A stretch of 64,000 bases of DNA. Origin: Urechis unicinctus. Lineage: Eukaryota; Annelida; Polychaeta; Xenopneusta; Urechidae. The position numbers and the translations under genes were made by a program. This document shows positions 61,777 to 64,000 of the stretch, one piece after another; the stretch's first letter is position 1, and every line of letters starts with the position of its first letter. The notes beneath the pieces were generated by a model. That model did no database searches and was not told the origin of the DNA. It saw only the letters and a list, made by a program, of their open reading frames with translations. Location of the stretch: the NCBI GenBank assembly GCA_034190875.2, contig CM067358.1:53035730-53099729 (forward strand), read 5' to 3'.

Positions 61777-62640
61777 GTGAGTTCCATTCACAATCAATGG
61801 TTGACAATGAGGCTAGAAATCAGCTCGGCAAAGGGATATCGTTTATTGGACATTGCAATTCTCACCTTAATATCTGGAGCATGTCTCATATAGAATTGTG
61901 ATGGGGCATCCATTAACTTTGTCATCCCTCCCCCCACTTCCTAGATAATCCTACATATTGCCATAACCTTTGTGAAAATTGTTTTTTCATATGTTGAGTC
62001 AACATTTCACTTTCATATATTTTCCTATCTGTTGTCCACTTGTTCTACACACAGCTGCCACTCAGGCTTAGTGCAAGAGCCATCAGACAACATACATTTC
62101 ACTTCTGTTGACCACATCATGTCACGTGTGTGTCGTTACATCCCAAGATCAATGTCTCCTTGGACGCATTGATCCATCCTCCACTGATTATCTCGATCTG
62201 GATAAGATATGGGATAATTGATCACCATGCAATGAATGCAAGTGTGTCAGCTGGCAGATGAAAACTATGACAGTGCTGATAGATTTGGATATCACTTAAA
62301 GTAACATAATGTCAAATACTAGGATCAGCCCATGGGAATGACTTGTGTATTTGTGAAGGCTCATTCCCTTTGCAGTTGTTGATTTTGTGATGGTGGGCTG
62401 GGCCTTGTTCAATGTGCACCTAGATCTAATTCCATTATTGGCTGTGGGTTATTCCATATGTGAGCTAAGCTATTTCTATTGAGGGGTTTCTAGGGTATGC
62501 AGGTTGGCTGTTTGTGATGTTGGTGGGGTGTTGGGCACCAGTTCCGTAATTTGAAGGAAGTGTGTTGGCTTAAATAACATAATTGAATTTAGTTCTTTTC
62601 TACAATTCATATATCATTTCTAACATTTTGCCAACTGACC
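61777..62640 (+). other. Start of the ptdss2 intron after the first coding exon
   Basis: AT-rich with no gene recognised. It precedes the minisatellite. Confidence 0.5.
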
Positions 62641-62654
62641 GCCTGTGGTTTTGT

Positions 62655-64000
62655 GTAAGACTTGAGTTCATGTGGCTGAAACTGTCCCTAAACTGCACGA
62701 GACTTGAGTTCATGTGGCTGAAACTGTCCCTGAACTGCACGAGACTTGGGCTCATGTGACTGAAACTGTCCCTAAACTGCATGAGACCTGAGTTATGTGA
62801 CTGAAACTGTCCCTAAACTGTATGAGACCTGAGTTCATGTGGCTGAAACTGTCCCTAAACTGTATGAGACCTGAGTTCATGTGGCTGAAACTGTCCCTAA
62901 ACTGTATGAGACCTCAGTTCATGTGACTGAAACTGTCCCTAAACTGCATGAGACTTGAGTTCATGTGACTGAAACTGTCCCTAAACTGCATGAGACCAGA
63001 GTTATGTGACTGAAACTGTCCCTAAACTGTATGAGACCTGAGTTCATGTGACTGAAACTGTCCCTATGTTATGTGAGACTTGAGTTCATGTGGTTCATTC
63101 TGTCCCTATTCCATACAAGACTGGCACTAATAGAACTGATTCTGTCCCTCTACTGTATGAGGCTGGCCCTAATAACTGTATGAGGCTGGCCCCTGAGTTC
63201 TGGCACTAATGGGGACTGATGTACTGTTTGAGACTGGCAATGGGACTGATTATGTCCCTATTACTGTTTGAGATGTTTGAGACTGTTTTAGACTGGCACT
63301 AATGGGACTGATTCTGTTCCTATACTGTTTGAGACTGGCACTAATGGACTGATTCTGTTCCTATACTGTTTGGAGATAGATTCTGTCCCTATACTGTTTG
63401 AGACTGGCACTAATGGGACTGATTCTGTCCCTATACTGTTTGAGACTGGCACTAATGGGACTGATTCTGTCCCTATACTGTTTGAGACTGGCACTAATGG
63501 GACTGATTCTGTCCCTATATGACTGACTAATGGGACTGATTCTGTTCCTATACTGTTTGAGACTGGCACTAATGGGACTGATTCTGTTCCTATACTGTTT
63601 GAGACTGGACTGGACTGATTTCTGTTCCTAATGGGACTGATTCTGATTCTGTCCCTATACTGTTTGAGACTGGCACTAATGGGACTGATTCTGTCCCTAT
63701 ACTGTTTGAGACTGGCACTAATGGGACTGATTCTGTCCCTATACTGTTTGAGACTGGCACTAATGGGACTGATTCTGTCCCTATACTGTTTGAGACTGGC
63801 ACTAATCTGTTCCTATACTGTTTGAGACTGGCACTAATGGGACTGATTCTGTCCTATACTGTTTGAGACTGGCACTAATGGGACTGATTCTGTTCCTATA
63901 CTGTTTGAGACTGGCACTAATGGGACTGATTCTGTTCCCTATACTGTTTGAGACTGGCACTAATGGGACTGATTCTGTTCCTATACTGTTTGAGACTGGC
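62655..64000. repeat. 42-bp minisatellite in two successive variants, open at the right edge
   Basis: 62655-63090 repeats GAGACTTGAGTTCATGTGGC followed by TGAAACTGTCCCTAAACTGCAC (42 bp). After a disordered stretch (63090-63290), 63290-64000 repeats GAGACTGGCACTAATGGGAC followed by TGATTCTGTCCCTATACTGTTT (also 42 bp). The two units align without gaps and share GAGACT, TG-A, CTGTCCCTA-ACTG, so one array changed its consensus along its length. Partial units and small deletions are common in the middle. Open frames across it (VSNSIGTESVPLVP on the minus strand) are artefacts. Confidence 0.93.

Noticed and set aside
62600-63825. Regularly spaced repeats that could suggest a CRISPR-like array or a repeat protein
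   Set aside because: Units are contiguous 42-bp tandem copies without unique spacers, in an intron of an animal gene. The open frames follow from 42 being divisible by 3.

Overview
This is animal nuclear DNA. Every confident gene is built of short exons with GT-AG introns, and the products are typical of animals: an M13 (neprilysin/ECE) family member, a KIAA1549-type membrane protein, the NEDD8-conjugating enzyme UBE2M and phosphatidylserine synthase 2. The SINE-like core, the decayed LINE and Tc1 copies and the many long microsatellites suit an invertebrate, probably marine (mollusc, echinoderm, hemichordate or similar). The sequence alone does not settle the phylum.

Layout. 1-4.1 kb: minus-strand M13-family gene, ten exons read here, 3' end off the left edge; its HExxH zinc motif is lost. 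4.1-12.9 kb: repeat-rich spacer with two LINE reverse-transcriptase fragments, a Tc1 transposase pseudogene, two copies of an unclassified repeat ending in (TA)n, a five-block tetranucleotide satellite and one CpG-rich island. 13.0-53.8 kb: one giant plus-strand gene. Its ectodomain (about 32 kb of genomic sequence, nearly all exon) is Ser/Thr-rich and made largely of three unrelated tandem arrays. Its 3' end encodes a membrane-proximal domain with a dibasic RRKR site, one transmembrane helix and a basic/proline-rich cytoplasmic tail spread over nine exons. The domain order and several tail motifs match the KIAA1549/UPF0606 family. 53.8-56.3 kb: convergent 3' regions. 56.3-59.6 kb: complete minus-strand ube2m in five exons. 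59.6-61.6 kb: shared head-to-head promoter region. 61.6 kb to the end: first coding exon of ptdss2 (plus strand) and part of its next intron, which carries a long 42-bp minisatellite that runs off the window.

Main points of interest. (1) The M13 protein keeps the fold signature and a clean exon structure but has I-E-I-L-K in place of H-E-x-x-H, so it looks like a pseudoprotease. (2) The KIAA1549-like ectodomain contains two sequence-unrelated arrays that are each higher-order repeats: 1668 bp (556 codons) and 1626 bp (542 codons), each unit being a dimer of two diverged halves. The first array also shows an every-other-copy pattern in its right half. (3) The reading frame breaks many times inside the arrays but in only one place outside them, and there is a 100-N gap, so assembly error in near-identical repeats is the simplest explanation.

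Coordinates of splice sites were read by eye from consensus GT/AG, frame and family similarity. No database search or alignment program was run.
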